NCBI GenBank assembly: GCA_965530755.1
Contig: CBESNA010000034.1
Coordinates: forward strand, 1 to 40,664
From: SZUA-35 sp965530755
GTDB taxonomy: Bacteria > Actinomycetota > Acidimicrobiia > Acidimicrobiales > SZUA-35
Reading direction: 5' to 3'
Length of the DNA stretch: 40,664 nucleotides
The notes under the pieces were generated by a model. That model did not search any database, was not told where the DNA came from, and was given only the letters and a program-made list of their open reading frames with translations. Position numbers and translations under genes: made by a program. Numbering within the stretch: position 1 is the first letter of the stretch; every line of letters begins with the position of its first letter. Of the stretch, positions 1 to 10,346 are shown in pieces.

Positions 1-30
1 CTGCGTTGAGCGGCGCTGCGTTGAGCGGCG
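1..30 (+). repeat. 15-bp tandem repeat coding for an ALSGA linker
   Basis: Two identical 15-bp units (1-15 and 16-30) are followed by a diverged partial copy. In the PASTA protein frame each unit codes for ALSGA. The array may continue upstream of the window. It lies in the low-complexity linker before the membrane span. Confidence 0.7.
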
Positions 31-1016
31 CTGTGTTGACAGACGCTGGACCGGTTGGAATTCCTCCATACGACGATGAAGCCGATCCGGAGGACCATCC
101 GAGGACCGGGCATCGCTGGTGGTGGGCGCTCATCGCGCTGTTGACCCTCGGTGGCGTGGCCGTGGTGCTCAACGCCACGGGAGCTCTTGATGCCGTGTTC
201 GAGGAGGTCATCCCCGAGCCGGTCACCTTCCCAGTGGGGACCTACGTGGGCCGTGACATCGACCTCGTCACTGCCGAGATCATTCAGAACGGTTGGACTG
301 TCGAGTCATCGGTCACTCGGGCCGACGACTCCGTGCCAGGTGAGGTCCTCACTCAGGCGCCCGCCGCCGGGGTACAGCTCGAGGAGGGCAGCATCGTGGT
401 GCTGCTCGTTTCCGAGGGTCTGCTGTTGCACGACGTCCCGGCGCTGGAGGGTCTCCTCCTGGCCGATGCAGAAGAAGCGCTGGCGACGGAAAATCTCGTC
501 GTCGGAGCCGTGGAGCGGACGTTCGACGAAGTCGTCCCGGATGGGACCGTGCTGAGCTCGTCTGCGGTGCCCGGTGAGCAGGTCGAGACCGGCGAGAGCA
601 TCGATCTGGTCGTGAGCGCCGGGCCCGAACCCCGCATCCTGCCCGCTCTCGCCGGCAGAACGCAGGCCGAGGCAGAAGCGGTGCTCGCCGAGCTCGGACT
701 GGTCGTCGTCGTGGCCGAGGACTACTCCGAATCAGTGGCGAAGGGCTTGGTCATTGGCAGCGATCCGGTGGCCGAAGCCTCCGTCGAGCGAGGTGCCAGC
801 GTCACGATCGTGGTGTCGCTGGGACTGCCGTTCATCACGGTTCCCGATGTCTCGGGGCTGTCAGCGGCCGAGGCTGCTGATCAGTTGGCTGCCCTCGGAT
901 TCGTGGTGAGCGACACCGATGGACCGCCAAACCGCGACGTCATCGCCACCGATCCACCGGCCGGCGACGTGCTGCGGAAGGGTTCGGAGATCGTCATCTT
1001 CACCCGTCGACGCTGA
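3..1016 (+). CDS. PASTA-domain membrane protein, C-terminal part (5' end outside window)
   Basis: The frame is open to the window edge, so the true start is probably upstream; the first in-window start is TTG at 6. Counting from there, residues 38-58 are a single membrane span opening with three tryptophans. Four PASTA repeats follow, at roughly 73-137, 142-206, 210-273 and 277-334, each with the alternating pattern and the D-P/A-x-G turn of the fold. PASTA domains outside the membrane bind peptidoglycan fragments, and they are typical of PknB/StkP Ser/Thr kinases. The protein would then be the transmembrane and sensor half of such a kinase, but no kinase domain is in view, so a kinase-less PASTA protein is possible. 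The juxtamembrane part starts with a repeated ALSGA linker. The protein ends in three arginines. Confidence 0.85.
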   Translation, partial: ALSGAALSGAVLTDAGPVGIPPYDDEADPEDHPRTGHRWWWALIALLTLGGVAVVLNATGALDAVFEEVIPEPVTFPVGTYVGRDIDLVTAEIIQNGWTVESSVTRADDSVPGEVLTQAPAAGVQLEEGSIVVLLVSEGLLLHDVPALEGLLLADAEEALATENLVVGAVERTFDEVVPDGTVLSSSAVPGEQVETGESIDLVVSAGPEPRILPALAGRTQAEAEAVLAELGLVVVVAEDYSESVAKGLVIGSDPVAEASVERGASVTIVVSLGLPFITVPDVSGLSAAEAADQLAALGFVVSDTDGPPNRDVIATDPPAGDVLRKGSEIVIFTRRR

Positions 1017-1054
1017 TTCGTCGCCCTCGTCGATTGGACCTACCGTGAGGCCAC

Positions 1055-2620
1055 GTGACTCGCCGCGACCCACTCCCTCCTCGCGCTGAGCGCGACGGTA
1101 CAGACGAGGAACGCTTCAGCTCGCTCACGCGATTCGGATCGGGAAACTTCCCGGTACCGATCCTGCCCTGGGGGCTGATCGAGACCAGACGTCGGGTGGC
1201 CAAACGAGCGCAGGCTCGCGACAGCTTCGCCTCCATCGCCCTCACCGTGGTGCTGACGGCCATGTTCATGGTGAATCTCAGCGTGACGGCGATCGCCGTC
1301 GCCGTTCCGAAGATCGCAGACGAGTTCGGGGCCGCGCAGTCGACCATCGTGTGGGCGGTCACGGGACCGATTCTGGTCAGCGCCGTGCTCGGGCCCACCT
1401 TCGGCAAGCTGGGTGACCAACGGGGCCATCGCTCGGTCTTCCTCTTCGGACTCGTGCTCAACGCCTTCTTCACGATCATGATCGCCGCCTCGTGGTCAGC
1501 CGGCTCGTTCGTGGTGTTCCGCCTGCTGGCTGCGGTCGGCGGAGCGGCCATCGGTCCATCTGCCCTTGCGTTCATCAATCGTTTGTTCGCTCCTCGGGAA
1601 CGCGCCGTCGCCCTCGGCTGGTGGTCATTCGTCGGCGCCGGGTCACCGGTCATCGGTGTGGTCGCCGGTGGTCTGATCATCGACAAGATCGATTGGCGTT
1701 GGGTCTTCATCGGTCAGGCACCGCTGGTGTTCCTGGCCGCCGTTCTGGCCGGCTTCATTCTCCCCGAGACGACACGGCAGCCGACCGCATCATTCGATCT
1801 GCGCGGCGCAGCGACGTTGGGTCTGGGAGTCGGGGGCATCCTCGTTGCGGTGACGCTGGCGGCAGCCGGACCCTTCGAACCGATCGTGATCACGTTTGCG
1901 CTCCTGGGCGTCGCAGCGATCGTCGCCTTCGCCCGGATCGAGCGCCGCAGCGATCATCCGCTGATCCCGCCCCACTACTGGACCATGCCCGGCTTCGTCG
2001 TCCCGACCGTGACGTTGGCCCTGTTGTTCGCTGCCTACATGGGCAGCTTCGTTCTTGCTCCCCTGATGCTCCAGAGCGTGGCCTTCGGCGCGACCGCCGC
2101 AGTCACGAGCCGGGTGATCATTGCCCGCCCGCTCATGTTCTCGCTGACCGGGCCTGTCACCGGTCGGCTCGTCGAACGCGTGGGCGAGCGGATCCTCGCT
2201 GTCGGTGGTGGCTTGTCGATCGCACTGTCGATGCTGCTGTTGAGTCGCGGCGTGTCCGGCGGCTCCTTGGCCATGGTTGCATTTGCGCTCGGTCTCGCCG
2301 GTCTCGGCATGGGGGCAGCTGCTCCGATCCTCACGGCCACGGTCGCCAACAGCGTGAGCGATCAGGACCTCGGCGTTGCCGGTGCAGCGCAACAGATGCT
2401 GCAACAGGTCGGGCTGGTGGTCGGCGTTCAGGTGCTCCAGGCAGTGCAGTCGAGCATCGAGGGTGATGGGCGCACCGGGGCAGCCCAGGTCGCAGCCGTC
2501 GTTGACAGCTACCAGGTGGCCTTCCTGATTGCGGCCGGCGTCGCCATGCTCGGCGTGGCCGTTTCGATGACGCTGCCGAAGCGAGGTCAGTCGGCCGAGG
2601 TGATGGCGGAGAGCCGCTGA
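1055..2620 (+). CDS. MFS transporter, DHA2-like drug exporter
   Basis: The product is a 521-residue polytopic membrane protein of the major facilitator superfamily, probably a proton-driven exporter of small molecules. About 60 hydrophilic residues precede the first span (around 60-84). Motif A, between spans 2 and 3, is visible as GKLGDQRGHR (117-126). The run of hydrophobic segments and the length fit the 14-span DHA2 class better than 12-span families. The start is GTG at 1055, with a GTGAGG purine stretch four bases upstream. A TACCGT hexamer 8 bases upstream of the start could be a -10 element. The 3' end overlaps the convergent SCP2-like gene by 34 bp. Substrate unknown. Confidence 0.85.
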   Translation: MTRRDPLPPRAERDGTDEERFSSLTRFGSGNFPVPILPWGLIETRRRVAKRAQARDSFASIALTVVLTAMFMVNLSVTAIAVAVPKIADEFGAAQSTIVWAVTGPILVSAVLGPTFGKLGDQRGHRSVFLFGLVLNAFFTIMIAASWSAGSFVVFRLLAAVGGAAIGPSALAFINRLFAPRERAVALGWWSFVGAGSPVIGVVAGGLIIDKIDWRWVFIGQAPLVFLAAVLAGFILPETTRQPTASFDLRGAATLGLGVGGILVAVTLAAAGPFEPIVITFALLGVAAIVAFARIERRSDHPLIPPHYWTMPGFVVPTVTLALLFAAYMGSFVLAPLMLQSVAFGATAAVTSRVIIARPLMFSLTGPVTGRLVERVGERILAVGGGLSIALSMLLLSRGVSGGSLAMVAFALGLAGLGMGAAAPILTATVANSVSDQDLGVAGAAQQMLQQVGLVVGVQVLQAVQSSIEGDGRTGAAQVAAVVDSYQVAFLIAAGVAMLGVAVSMTLPKRGQSAEVMAESR

Positions 2621-3006
2621 TACATCTCTATCGCTGCGCCGTTGGGGGGTTCGGCCTGCAGCGCCATGAGTCGGGACACGTCGCCCTCGACGAGGATCTT
2701 GCCGGCGAAGAAGGCTTGCATGACCGCTTGTGGATCGCGCGTGACGAACGCGGCCTTTGCTGTTGCGTAGTCGACGGTGATTGTCAGCTCGGCATCGTCG
2801 AGGTGGCCCTTCTCGACGATGAGGTCGCCGTCGGAGCTGTCGATGTGGCCGTGCAGGGGGCCGTCTGGCCGGTGGCCGATGTCGGTCACGACCACGTTCA
2901 TCCGCACCGCAATCGGCGGGGCGGGGATCTGATCGTCGAACTCGGCACGAAGCGCGCGAGCGTTGTCGATCCAGCGATCGGAGAGAAAGGGTTCGGGCTG
3001 TGTCAC
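2587..3006 (-). CDS. SCP2 sterol-binding domain protein
   Basis: The product is a single-domain protein of 139 residues resembling the SCP2 sterol/lipid carrier fold. It has the typical strand D-L-I-V-E-K-G followed by a D-A-E-L-T-I-T-V-D-Y strand (72-80). Near the end it has the A-G-K-I-L-V-E-G-D turn (101-109) seen in bacterial SCP2 proteins. Such proteins bind acyl-CoAs or sterols in the cytoplasm; the ligand is not predictable here. The start is GTG at 3006, preceded by GGAG at a suitable distance. The open frame extends further upstream but only as antisense of the ferredoxin gene. It fits the lipid-metabolism theme of the window but shares no operon with those genes. Confidence 0.75.
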   Translation of the reverse strand: MTQPEPFLSDRWIDNARALRAEFDDQIPAPPIAVRMNVVVTDIGHRPDGPLHGHIDSSDGDLIVEKGHLDDAELTITVDYATAKAAFVTRDPQAVMQAFFAGKILVEGDVSRLMALQAEPPNGAAIEMYQRLSAITSAD

Positions 3007-3117
3007 GCAGGCTCCGGGTGGACTCGACAGTGCCTGCACGCTACATCCGGCGAGCCGTTCGCGACATGTCGAGTTTCGGTTCGTTCTCGACCCATTGGCC
3101 GGTGTTCGCGGGTGGGC

Positions 3118-3123
3118 TAACGT
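3118..3123 (+). promoter_or_regulatory. Probable -10 element of a leaderless ferredoxin mRNA
   Basis: TAACGT (TANNNT type) ends 6 bases before the ATG at 3130. A TTGGCC hexamer at 3095-3100 is separated by 17 bases and could be the -35. Initiation would fall on the start codon, and there is no Shine-Dalgarno sequence. Confidence 0.55.
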
Positions 3124-3129
3124 CGCCGG

Positions 3130-3462
3130 ATGGCGTCGACGGACTCTCCACCCGCTCAGCGAAAGACGGGCCGCCAGCAGCGGATCGAGACTCGCGAGCG
3201 GAACCCGGTCTGGAAGAACCCGCCGATGATGATCGACATGATGGAGTGCATCAACTGCGATGCCTGCCTTCGTGCCTGCCCGAAGCCCTTGGGTGCGATC
3301 TTCAACCACAGCATCGACGTCGTCATCGTCCCTGAGCTGTGTTCTGGCTGCGACAAGTGCCTGCCGGTCTGCCCGGTCGACTGCATCCACCCCGATCCCG
3401 ACTGGACGCCGGCTCCCGATGATTGGTGGCACGAGCCGCTCAACGACGATCCGTACTCCTGA
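3130..3462 (+). CDS. Ferredoxin family protein with two [4Fe-4S] motifs
   Basis: The product is a 110-residue iron-sulfur protein. It has two classic CX2CX2CX3CP motifs, CINCDACLRACP (40-51) and CSGCDKCLPVCP (71-82), so it should hold two [4Fe-4S] clusters and carry electrons in the cytoplasm. The N-terminus has an extra 35 or so basic residues, and the C-terminus is rich in Trp, Asp and Pro. No partner oxidoreductase is adjacent: the divergent neighbour is an SCP2-like protein and gatC follows 45 bp downstream. Without the leaderless promoter reading, the ATGs just before the first motif (residues 33-34) could be the start. Confidence 0.85.
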   Translation: MASTDSPPAQRKTGRQQRIETRERNPVWKNPPMMIDMMECINCDACLRACPKPLGAIFNHSIDVVIVPELCSGCDKCLPVCPVDCIHPDPDWTPAPDDWWHEPLNDDPYS

Positions 3463-3494
3463 AGAATCGTCCTCGGTCCTCCCCGGATCGTCGA

Positions 3495-3500
3495 TAGCTT
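3495..3500 (+). promoter_or_regulatory. Probable -10 element for gatC
   Basis: TAGCTT (TANNNT) ends 7 bases before the GTG start of gatC, in the 45-bp gap after the ferredoxin gene. No Shine-Dalgarno sequence is present, so a leaderless gatCAB mRNA is likely. No clear -35 is seen. Confidence 0.45.
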
Positions 3501-3507
3501 TGCCCAG

Positions 3508-3828
3508 GTGGCAGATCAAGAGTCAGAACACGTCGTGTTGACCACCGAGGACGTGGCCAAGGTTGCAGACCTCGCCATGCTCGAGTTGACCGAGGAGGAG
3601 CTGGCGACGTTCACCGGGCAGCTGGCAGCCATCCTCGAGCATGCCGCTGATGTCGAGGCCCTCGACGTCGGCGACGTTGCTCCGACCCACCATCCGTATC
3701 CGCTGCGGAACGTCTTCCGAGATGATGTCGTGGAGGCAGCCGATATCAGCGACGAGGCGTTGGCGGCAGCCCCGGACTCCGAAGCGCACCAGTTCAAGGT
3801 GCCCCCGGCACTCGGCGAGGAGATGTGA
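3508..3828 (+). CDS. gatC: Aspartyl/glutamyl-tRNA amidotransferase subunit C
   Basis: This small subunit stabilises the GatA-GatB heterodimer in the complex that converts Glu-tRNA(Gln) and Asp-tRNA(Asn) to the amidated forms. At 106 residues it has the usual length. The family core is visible: T-x-E-D-V-A-K-V-A-D-L-A with L-E-L-T-E-E-E-L, the tract Q-L-A-A-I-L-E-H, and a central V-A-P-T-H-H-P-Y-P-L-R-N-V-F-R-D-D segment. The GTG start at 3508 puts the core near residue 12, as in relatives. It is the first gene of gatCAB, and its stop codon overlaps the gatA ATG (TGATG). Confidence 0.95.
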   Translation: MADQESEHVVLTTEDVAKVADLAMLELTEEELATFTGQLAAILEHAADVEALDVGDVAPTHHPYPLRNVFRDDVVEAADISDEALAAAPDSEAHQFKVPPALGEEM

Positions 3829-5318
3829 TGTCAGACGGTTCGAGCAGCCACGGTCTGCCGACCACGGCGGTCGGTATCGCCGCCGCGGTCAATGCCGGGG
3901 ACATCCTGGCCGTCGACGTGGTCGACGCCCACCTCGAAGCAATCGAGCGACGAGAATCCGAGATCCACGCCTTCAACTGCGTGTTGGCCGACTCGGCCAG
4001 GGCCGCAGCGAAAGCCGTCGACGACCGAATCGGGAAGGGCGAGCAGGTTGGCCCGTTGGCCGGTGTGCCGATCGCGTTGAAGGACAACATGTGCACGCGG
4101 GGCGTCCCCACGACCTGTTCTTCGAAGATCCTCGATGGGTGGAAGCCGCCGTACGACGCCACAGCAGTCGAGAAGGTGGCTGCAGCCGGGGCCGTCGTCG
4201 TAGGTAAGACCAACCTCGACGAGTTCGCGATGGGCTCTTCCACGGAGAACTCCGCCTTCGGTCCGACCAAGAACCCGCTCGACACGAGCCTGGTTCCCGG
4301 TGGCTCGTCTGGAGGGTCGGCGGCTGCCGTGGCGGCCGGATTCGCGCCGATCTCGCTCGGTTCCGACACCGGTGGCTCGATTCGCCAGCCTGCCGCGCTC
4401 TGCGGCGTGGTCGGGTTCAAGCCGACCTACGGCGCTGTGAGTCGCTATGGGCTCATCGCTTTTGCGTCATCGCTCGATCAGATCGGGCCGTTCGCCAGAT
4501 CCGTGGCTGATGCCGCCACCCTGTTCGACGTGATCGCCGGTCATGATCGGCGCGACTCAACCTCGATTCCAGAAGCGATCGAGCCGACGGTGCCTCACCT
4601 CGACGACGGTGTGGCCGGTCTGCGGGTCGGCATCATCTCGGAGCTGGCGGGGTCCGGCGACCTCGCTGATGGTTTCGAACCCGAGGTGCTCGCCCAGACG
4701 ATGGCTGCAGCTGATGCTCTTGCTGCTGCGGGAGCAACCGTTGGCGAGGTCTCGGTGCCGTCGACGATCTACGGTCTCTCGGCGTACTACCTGATCGCAC
4801 CAGCCGAAGCGTCGTCGAATCTGGCCCGCTACGACGGTGTTCGCTACGGCCATCGGGAGACGGGCGCAGCCAACACGGCCGGGATGATGAAGGCGTCTCG
4901 CACCGCTGGTTTCGGTGCGGAGGTGAAGCGCCGGATCATGCTCGGGACCTACGCCCTGAGTGCCGGGTACTACGACGCCTTCTACGGAAAGGCGCAGCGG
5001 GTCAGGACCCTGATCATCGATGACTTCGCTCGGGCCTACGAGGACTTCGATGTCCTGATCTCCCCGACCTCGCCATGTGTCGCGTTCCCCTTCGGATCGA
5101 AGGACGATCCGCTTGCGATGTACCTCAATGATGTCGCAACCATTCCGTCGAACCTGGCAGGCCATCCTGCAATTTCGGTGCCTTTCGGCTCGGGGCGAGA
5201 GGGACTCCCGGTCGGTGTGCAGGTGCTTGGACCGCTGTTGAGTGAGTCCCGACTGATGGCTGTCGGTGCGGTCCTCGAAGCGGTCAATGCGAGCCGTCGA
5301 TCGGAGGTGGCGTCATGA
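3828..5318 (+). CDS. gatA: Aspartyl/glutamyl-tRNA amidotransferase subunit A
   Basis: This is the glutaminase (amidase-signature) subunit of GatCAB; it frees ammonia from glutamine and passes it to GatB. The Ser-cisSer-Lys triad is intact, at K85 (I-A-L-K-D-N), S160 (G-G-S-S-G-G-S) and S184 (D-T-G-G-S-I-R). Their spacing of 75 and 24 residues equals that of the Staphylococcus aureus enzyme. The length, 496 residues, is normal. I chose ATG at 3828 over GTG at 3825 because GAGGAG lies five bases upstream of the ATG and only two from the GTG. The start shares a base with the gatC stop, and the gene's end overlaps gatB, so the three genes are translationally coupled. Confidence 0.97.
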   Translation: MSDGSSSHGLPTTAVGIAAAVNAGDILAVDVVDAHLEAIERRESEIHAFNCVLADSARAAAKAVDDRIGKGEQVGPLAGVPIALKDNMCTRGVPTTCSSKILDGWKPPYDATAVEKVAAAGAVVVGKTNLDEFAMGSSTENSAFGPTKNPLDTSLVPGGSSGGSAAAVAAGFAPISLGSDTGGSIRQPAALCGVVGFKPTYGAVSRYGLIAFASSLDQIGPFARSVADAATLFDVIAGHDRRDSTSIPEAIEPTVPHLDDGVAGLRVGIISELAGSGDLADGFEPEVLAQTMAAADALAAAGATVGEVSVPSTIYGLSAYYLIAPAEASSNLARYDGVRYGHRETGAANTAGMMKASRTAGFGAEVKRRIMLGTYALSAGYYDAFYGKAQRVRTLIIDDFARAYEDFDVLISPTSPCVAFPFGSKDDPLAMYLNDVATIPSNLAGHPAISVPFGSGREGLPVGVQVLGPLLSESRLMAVGAVLEAVNASRRSEVAS

Positions 5319-6829
5319 GCAACCAGGAGCACGCCATCGAACAGCCGGTGTCGAGCACGCTGCTCAGCGCGTGGACCGTCGACTCGACGGTTCCCCGCGA
5401 AGCCACATCGCTCGATGACGCATGGGAGATGGTGATCGGACTCGAGGTCCACGCCGAGCTCGCCACCAAGACCAAGATGTTCTCGCCGGCCCGCAACCAC
5501 TTCGGTTCGGATCCGAACACGAACGTCCATCCTGTCTGTCTCGGCCTGCCGGGCACCCTGCCGGTGGTCAACGGCAAGGCTGTCGAGCTCTCGATTCGCC
5601 TCGGGTTGGCCCTCAACTGCACGGTGCAGCGCTGCGTGTTCGCCAGGAAGAACTACTTCTATCCGGACATGCCGAAGGACTACCAGATCAGTCAGTACGA
5701 CCGACCGCTGAACATCAGTGGGTGGCTGGAGCTTCCGTCCGGCTATCGCGTGCGGGTCGAGCGGGCCCACATGGAAGAGGACACCGGGAAGAGCACCCAC
5801 ATCGGTGATTCCGGTCGCATTCACGACGCCGGTTACTCGTTGGTCGACTACAACCGGGCCGGGGTCCCCCTGCTCGAGATCGTGTCCCATCCCGACATCC
5901 GCGGCCCAGAGGAGGCCAAGGCGTATGTCGCTGAGCTCCAGCGAATCCTCATCGCGACCGAAGTGTCAGACGGCAAGTTCGAAGAAGGCTCGCTTCGGGT
6001 CGATGCGAACATCTCGGTTCGTCCCGCCGGTTCGGACGAGCTTCGGACGAGATGTGAAGTGAAGAACGTGAACTCGCTGCGTTCGCTCGGCCGGGCAATC
6101 ATGTACGAGGCCAAGCGGCACGTGGACCTCTACGAGTCCGGTGATCGGCCAGTGCAGGAGACGCGCCACTGGGATGAAGAGGGTGGCCGAACCCGGGCCG
6201 GACGCTCCAAGGAGCAGGCCGAGGACTACCGCTATTTCGCTGACCCTGACCTCGTCCCGGTCGACCCGTCGCCAGAATGGATCGAGGAGATCCGGGCGTC
6301 CCTGCCGGTGTTGCCTCGTGAACGACGGATGGGTCTGGTCGAGCGGGGAGTGGACGCCGATCAGGCGGCGCTCGTCGTCGAGAAGGACCTCGACGGTCTG
6401 GCGATCGCGGCGATCGAGGCCGGCGCCGAGGCAGGCAAAGCAGTCAACCACGTGATCAACAATCTGTCGGTCGATGAGGGTGCCAGGTCGCTCGATCCTG
6501 CGGCGTTTGCCGCCCTCGTCTCGATGGAGACCGGTGGCGAGTTGACGTCGACCCAGGCCAAGACGGTGCTGGCCGAGATGGTCAGCTCAGGTGGATCGCC
6601 GGCGGACATCGCGGCGGCGATGGGTTTCGAGGCAATGGACACGTCCGAACTCGAAGGTTTGATCGCCGACCTGATCGCCGAGAACGGCGACGAGTGGGAA
6701 CGCTTCGTCAACGGCGACGATCGCGAACGAGGCAAGATGCAGGGCTTCTTCACCGGTCAGATCATGAAGGCCACACGCGGCCAGGCCGACGGCAAGGTCG
6801 TGAACCAGATCCTGAACTCCCGCCGCTGA
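5315..6829 (+). CDS. gatB: Aspartyl/glutamyl-tRNA amidotransferase subunit B
   Basis: This is the kinase/transamidase and tRNA-binding subunit. It activates the misacylated tRNA with ATP and transfers ammonia. The GatB signature D-Y-N-R-A-G-V-P-L-L-E-I-V occupies 178-190. The conserved K-N-Y-F-Y-P-D-M-P-K-D-Y block lies at 112-123 and H-M-E-E-D-T-G-K at 152-159. The C-terminal part (about 355-503) is the YqeY-like tail domain. About 37 residues precede the usual family start (W-E-M-V-I-G-L-E-V-H), a longer lead than average; a later start is not supported because ATG at 5315 overlaps the gatA stop as ATGA. Length 504. Confidence 0.96.
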   Translation: MSNQEHAIEQPVSSTLLSAWTVDSTVPREATSLDDAWEMVIGLEVHAELATKTKMFSPARNHFGSDPNTNVHPVCLGLPGTLPVVNGKAVELSIRLGLALNCTVQRCVFARKNYFYPDMPKDYQISQYDRPLNISGWLELPSGYRVRVERAHMEEDTGKSTHIGDSGRIHDAGYSLVDYNRAGVPLLEIVSHPDIRGPEEAKAYVAELQRILIATEVSDGKFEEGSLRVDANISVRPAGSDELRTRCEVKNVNSLRSLGRAIMYEAKRHVDLYESGDRPVQETRHWDEEGGRTRAGRSKEQAEDYRYFADPDLVPVDPSPEWIEEIRASLPVLPRERRMGLVERGVDADQAALVVEKDLDGLAIAAIEAGAEAGKAVNHVINNLSVDEGARSLDPAAFAALVSMETGGELTSTQAKTVLAEMVSSGGSPADIAAAMGFEAMDTSELEGLIADLIAENGDEWERFVNGDDRERGKMQGFFTGQIMKATRGQADGKVVNQILNSRR

Positions 6830-6847
6830 ACCCCCGCGATTGGGGGG

Positions 6848-6848
<1 letters not shown>
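6830..6848. terminator. Short hairpin between convergent gatB and fadB-like genes
   Basis: A six-base arm ACCCCC (6830-6835) pairs with GGGGGT (6843-6848) across a 7-base loop. It fills the whole 18-bp gap between the two stop codons. There is no T-tract, so the terminator role is tentative. Confidence 0.4.
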
Positions 6849-8953
<2,105 letters not shown>

Positions 8954-9066
8954 GGCGGTCTTGTTACCGCGCCAGCGGCCGAGGGGCAAAAGGGAGGCTG
9001 GGTCCGATCGAAGCGGCCCGCGTGAAAAGCGAAGCCTCGGGTCGCTGCGGCGGGCAGACTCTCTCG

Positions 9067-10302
9067 ATGGGCCTTCGCATCGTGACCCCGGACAACTACG
9101 ACGACTGGCGGCCATTCGACCAGTTGGTCTCAGCGTCCTTCGGGGCGATGTGGGAAGAACCGAAGCCTGACGAACGCGAGCAGGTCGAGAAGGAGGCTCC
9201 ATACGAGTTGTGTGTCGGCGTGGTCGACGGCGACGAACGGTTGGGTGCGTGCGGTGCATACGAGTTCGATCTCACGCTGCCGGGTGGCGCACCGGTTCCT
9301 GTTGCGGCGCTGACCGCCGTGGGCGGCGACATCACGAAGCGAGGGCGTGGTGCGCTCCGGGCGATGATCAACGAGCACCTCACGCGATCTCGGAATCGGG
9401 GGAGCGCCGCCTCGCTGCTGATCGCCTCGGAGTCGAGTATCTACGGCCAGTTCGGCTACGGGCATGCGACCACGGTGGTCGGCTACGAGATCGATCCCGA
9501 TCGTGCGAGCTTCCGTGAACCCATCGATGATCCGGGGACCATCGAATTGATCGGTGACATCACACAGGCCATCGAACCGTTGCGAGCCGCATACGACGCG
9601 TGTGCCCGAGTCGTGCCAGGTACGGGCGCACGGAGCGAACTCTGGTGGAAGAGCGTCTGTGGCCTCAAACAGACTTGGCGCGGCGGCGGAAAGCAGATCG
9701 CGATCGTTCACCGCGACGCGGGCGGCCGGCCGGACGGCTACCTCCTCTACTCCGTCAAGGAGAAGGGAAGCTGGGTCAACGATGACGTCCTCACGATTCG
9801 AGAGTTGCTCGGATCGTCGGTCACCACGGAACTGGCATTGTTCCAGTTCGCCGTTGGTGTACCGCTCCAACGAAACGTGCGCTGGCCGGAGGGCCCGGTC
9901 GACTTCGCGGCTCGTCACCGACTCCTCGATCCCCGCCAGCTGCACGCCGTTGACGAACACGATCTGCTGTGGCTCCGGCCGCTCGACGTGCCGACGCTGC
10001 TGTCCGGTCGCTCCTATGCGTCCGAGGACAGCTTCGTGCTGGCCGTCGACGATCAGCTCTTCGACGATCAGCGAGGACCGTGGCGGGTCACGATTTCGAG
10101 TGGCTCAGCGCTCGTCGAGCGGGTCAACGAAGCGGCGGATCTCGAGCTCTCACCTGGCCACCTCGGGATGATCCTGCTCGGCGATCATCGACTCGGTGAG
10201 CTGGCACGCGTCGGAGTCGTCGAGGGCGACCCCCACATCATCCGGCGTGTGGACCGAGCGTTCCTCACCGACCGGCGACCGTACAACCTGTCGAAGTTCT
10301 GA
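9067..10302 (+). CDS. Eis-like GNAT N-acetyltransferase with SCP2-like C-terminal domain
   Basis: The 411-residue product resembles the actinobacterial Eis (enhanced intracellular survival) family: tandem GNAT domains and a C-terminal SCP2-like domain. The acetyl-CoA loop is seen as T-K-R-G-R-G-A-L-R-A-M (90-100). The I-Y-G-Q-F-G-Y-G block holds Y126, equivalent to the catalytic Tyr of M. tuberculosis Eis. The protein ends in Phe; in Eis the C-terminal Phe carboxylate acts as the general base. It probably acetylates amines, peptides or amino-containing drugs, but the substrate is unknown. ATG at 9067 is preferred because the family begins there; an in-frame GTG at 9022 would add 15 residues. 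The gene is divergent from the fadB-like gene. Confidence 0.85.
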   Translation: MGLRIVTPDNYDDWRPFDQLVSASFGAMWEEPKPDEREQVEKEAPYELCVGVVDGDERLGACGAYEFDLTLPGGAPVPVAALTAVGGDITKRGRGALRAMINEHLTRSRNRGSAASLLIASESSIYGQFGYGHATTVVGYEIDPDRASFREPIDDPGTIELIGDITQAIEPLRAAYDACARVVPGTGARSELWWKSVCGLKQTWRGGGKQIAIVHRDAGGRPDGYLLYSVKEKGSWVNDDVLTIRELLGSSVTTELALFQFAVGVPLQRNVRWPEGPVDFAARHRLLDPRQLHAVDEHDLLWLRPLDVPTLLSGRSYASEDSFVLAVDDQLFDDQRGPWRVTISSGSALVERVNEAADLELSPGHLGMILLGDHRLGELARVGVVEGDPHIIRRVDRAFLTDRRPYNLSKF

Positions 10303-10346
10303 CTCGTCGGTAAACCGAACAGCGTCGCGAGGCGTCTGTATCGAGC

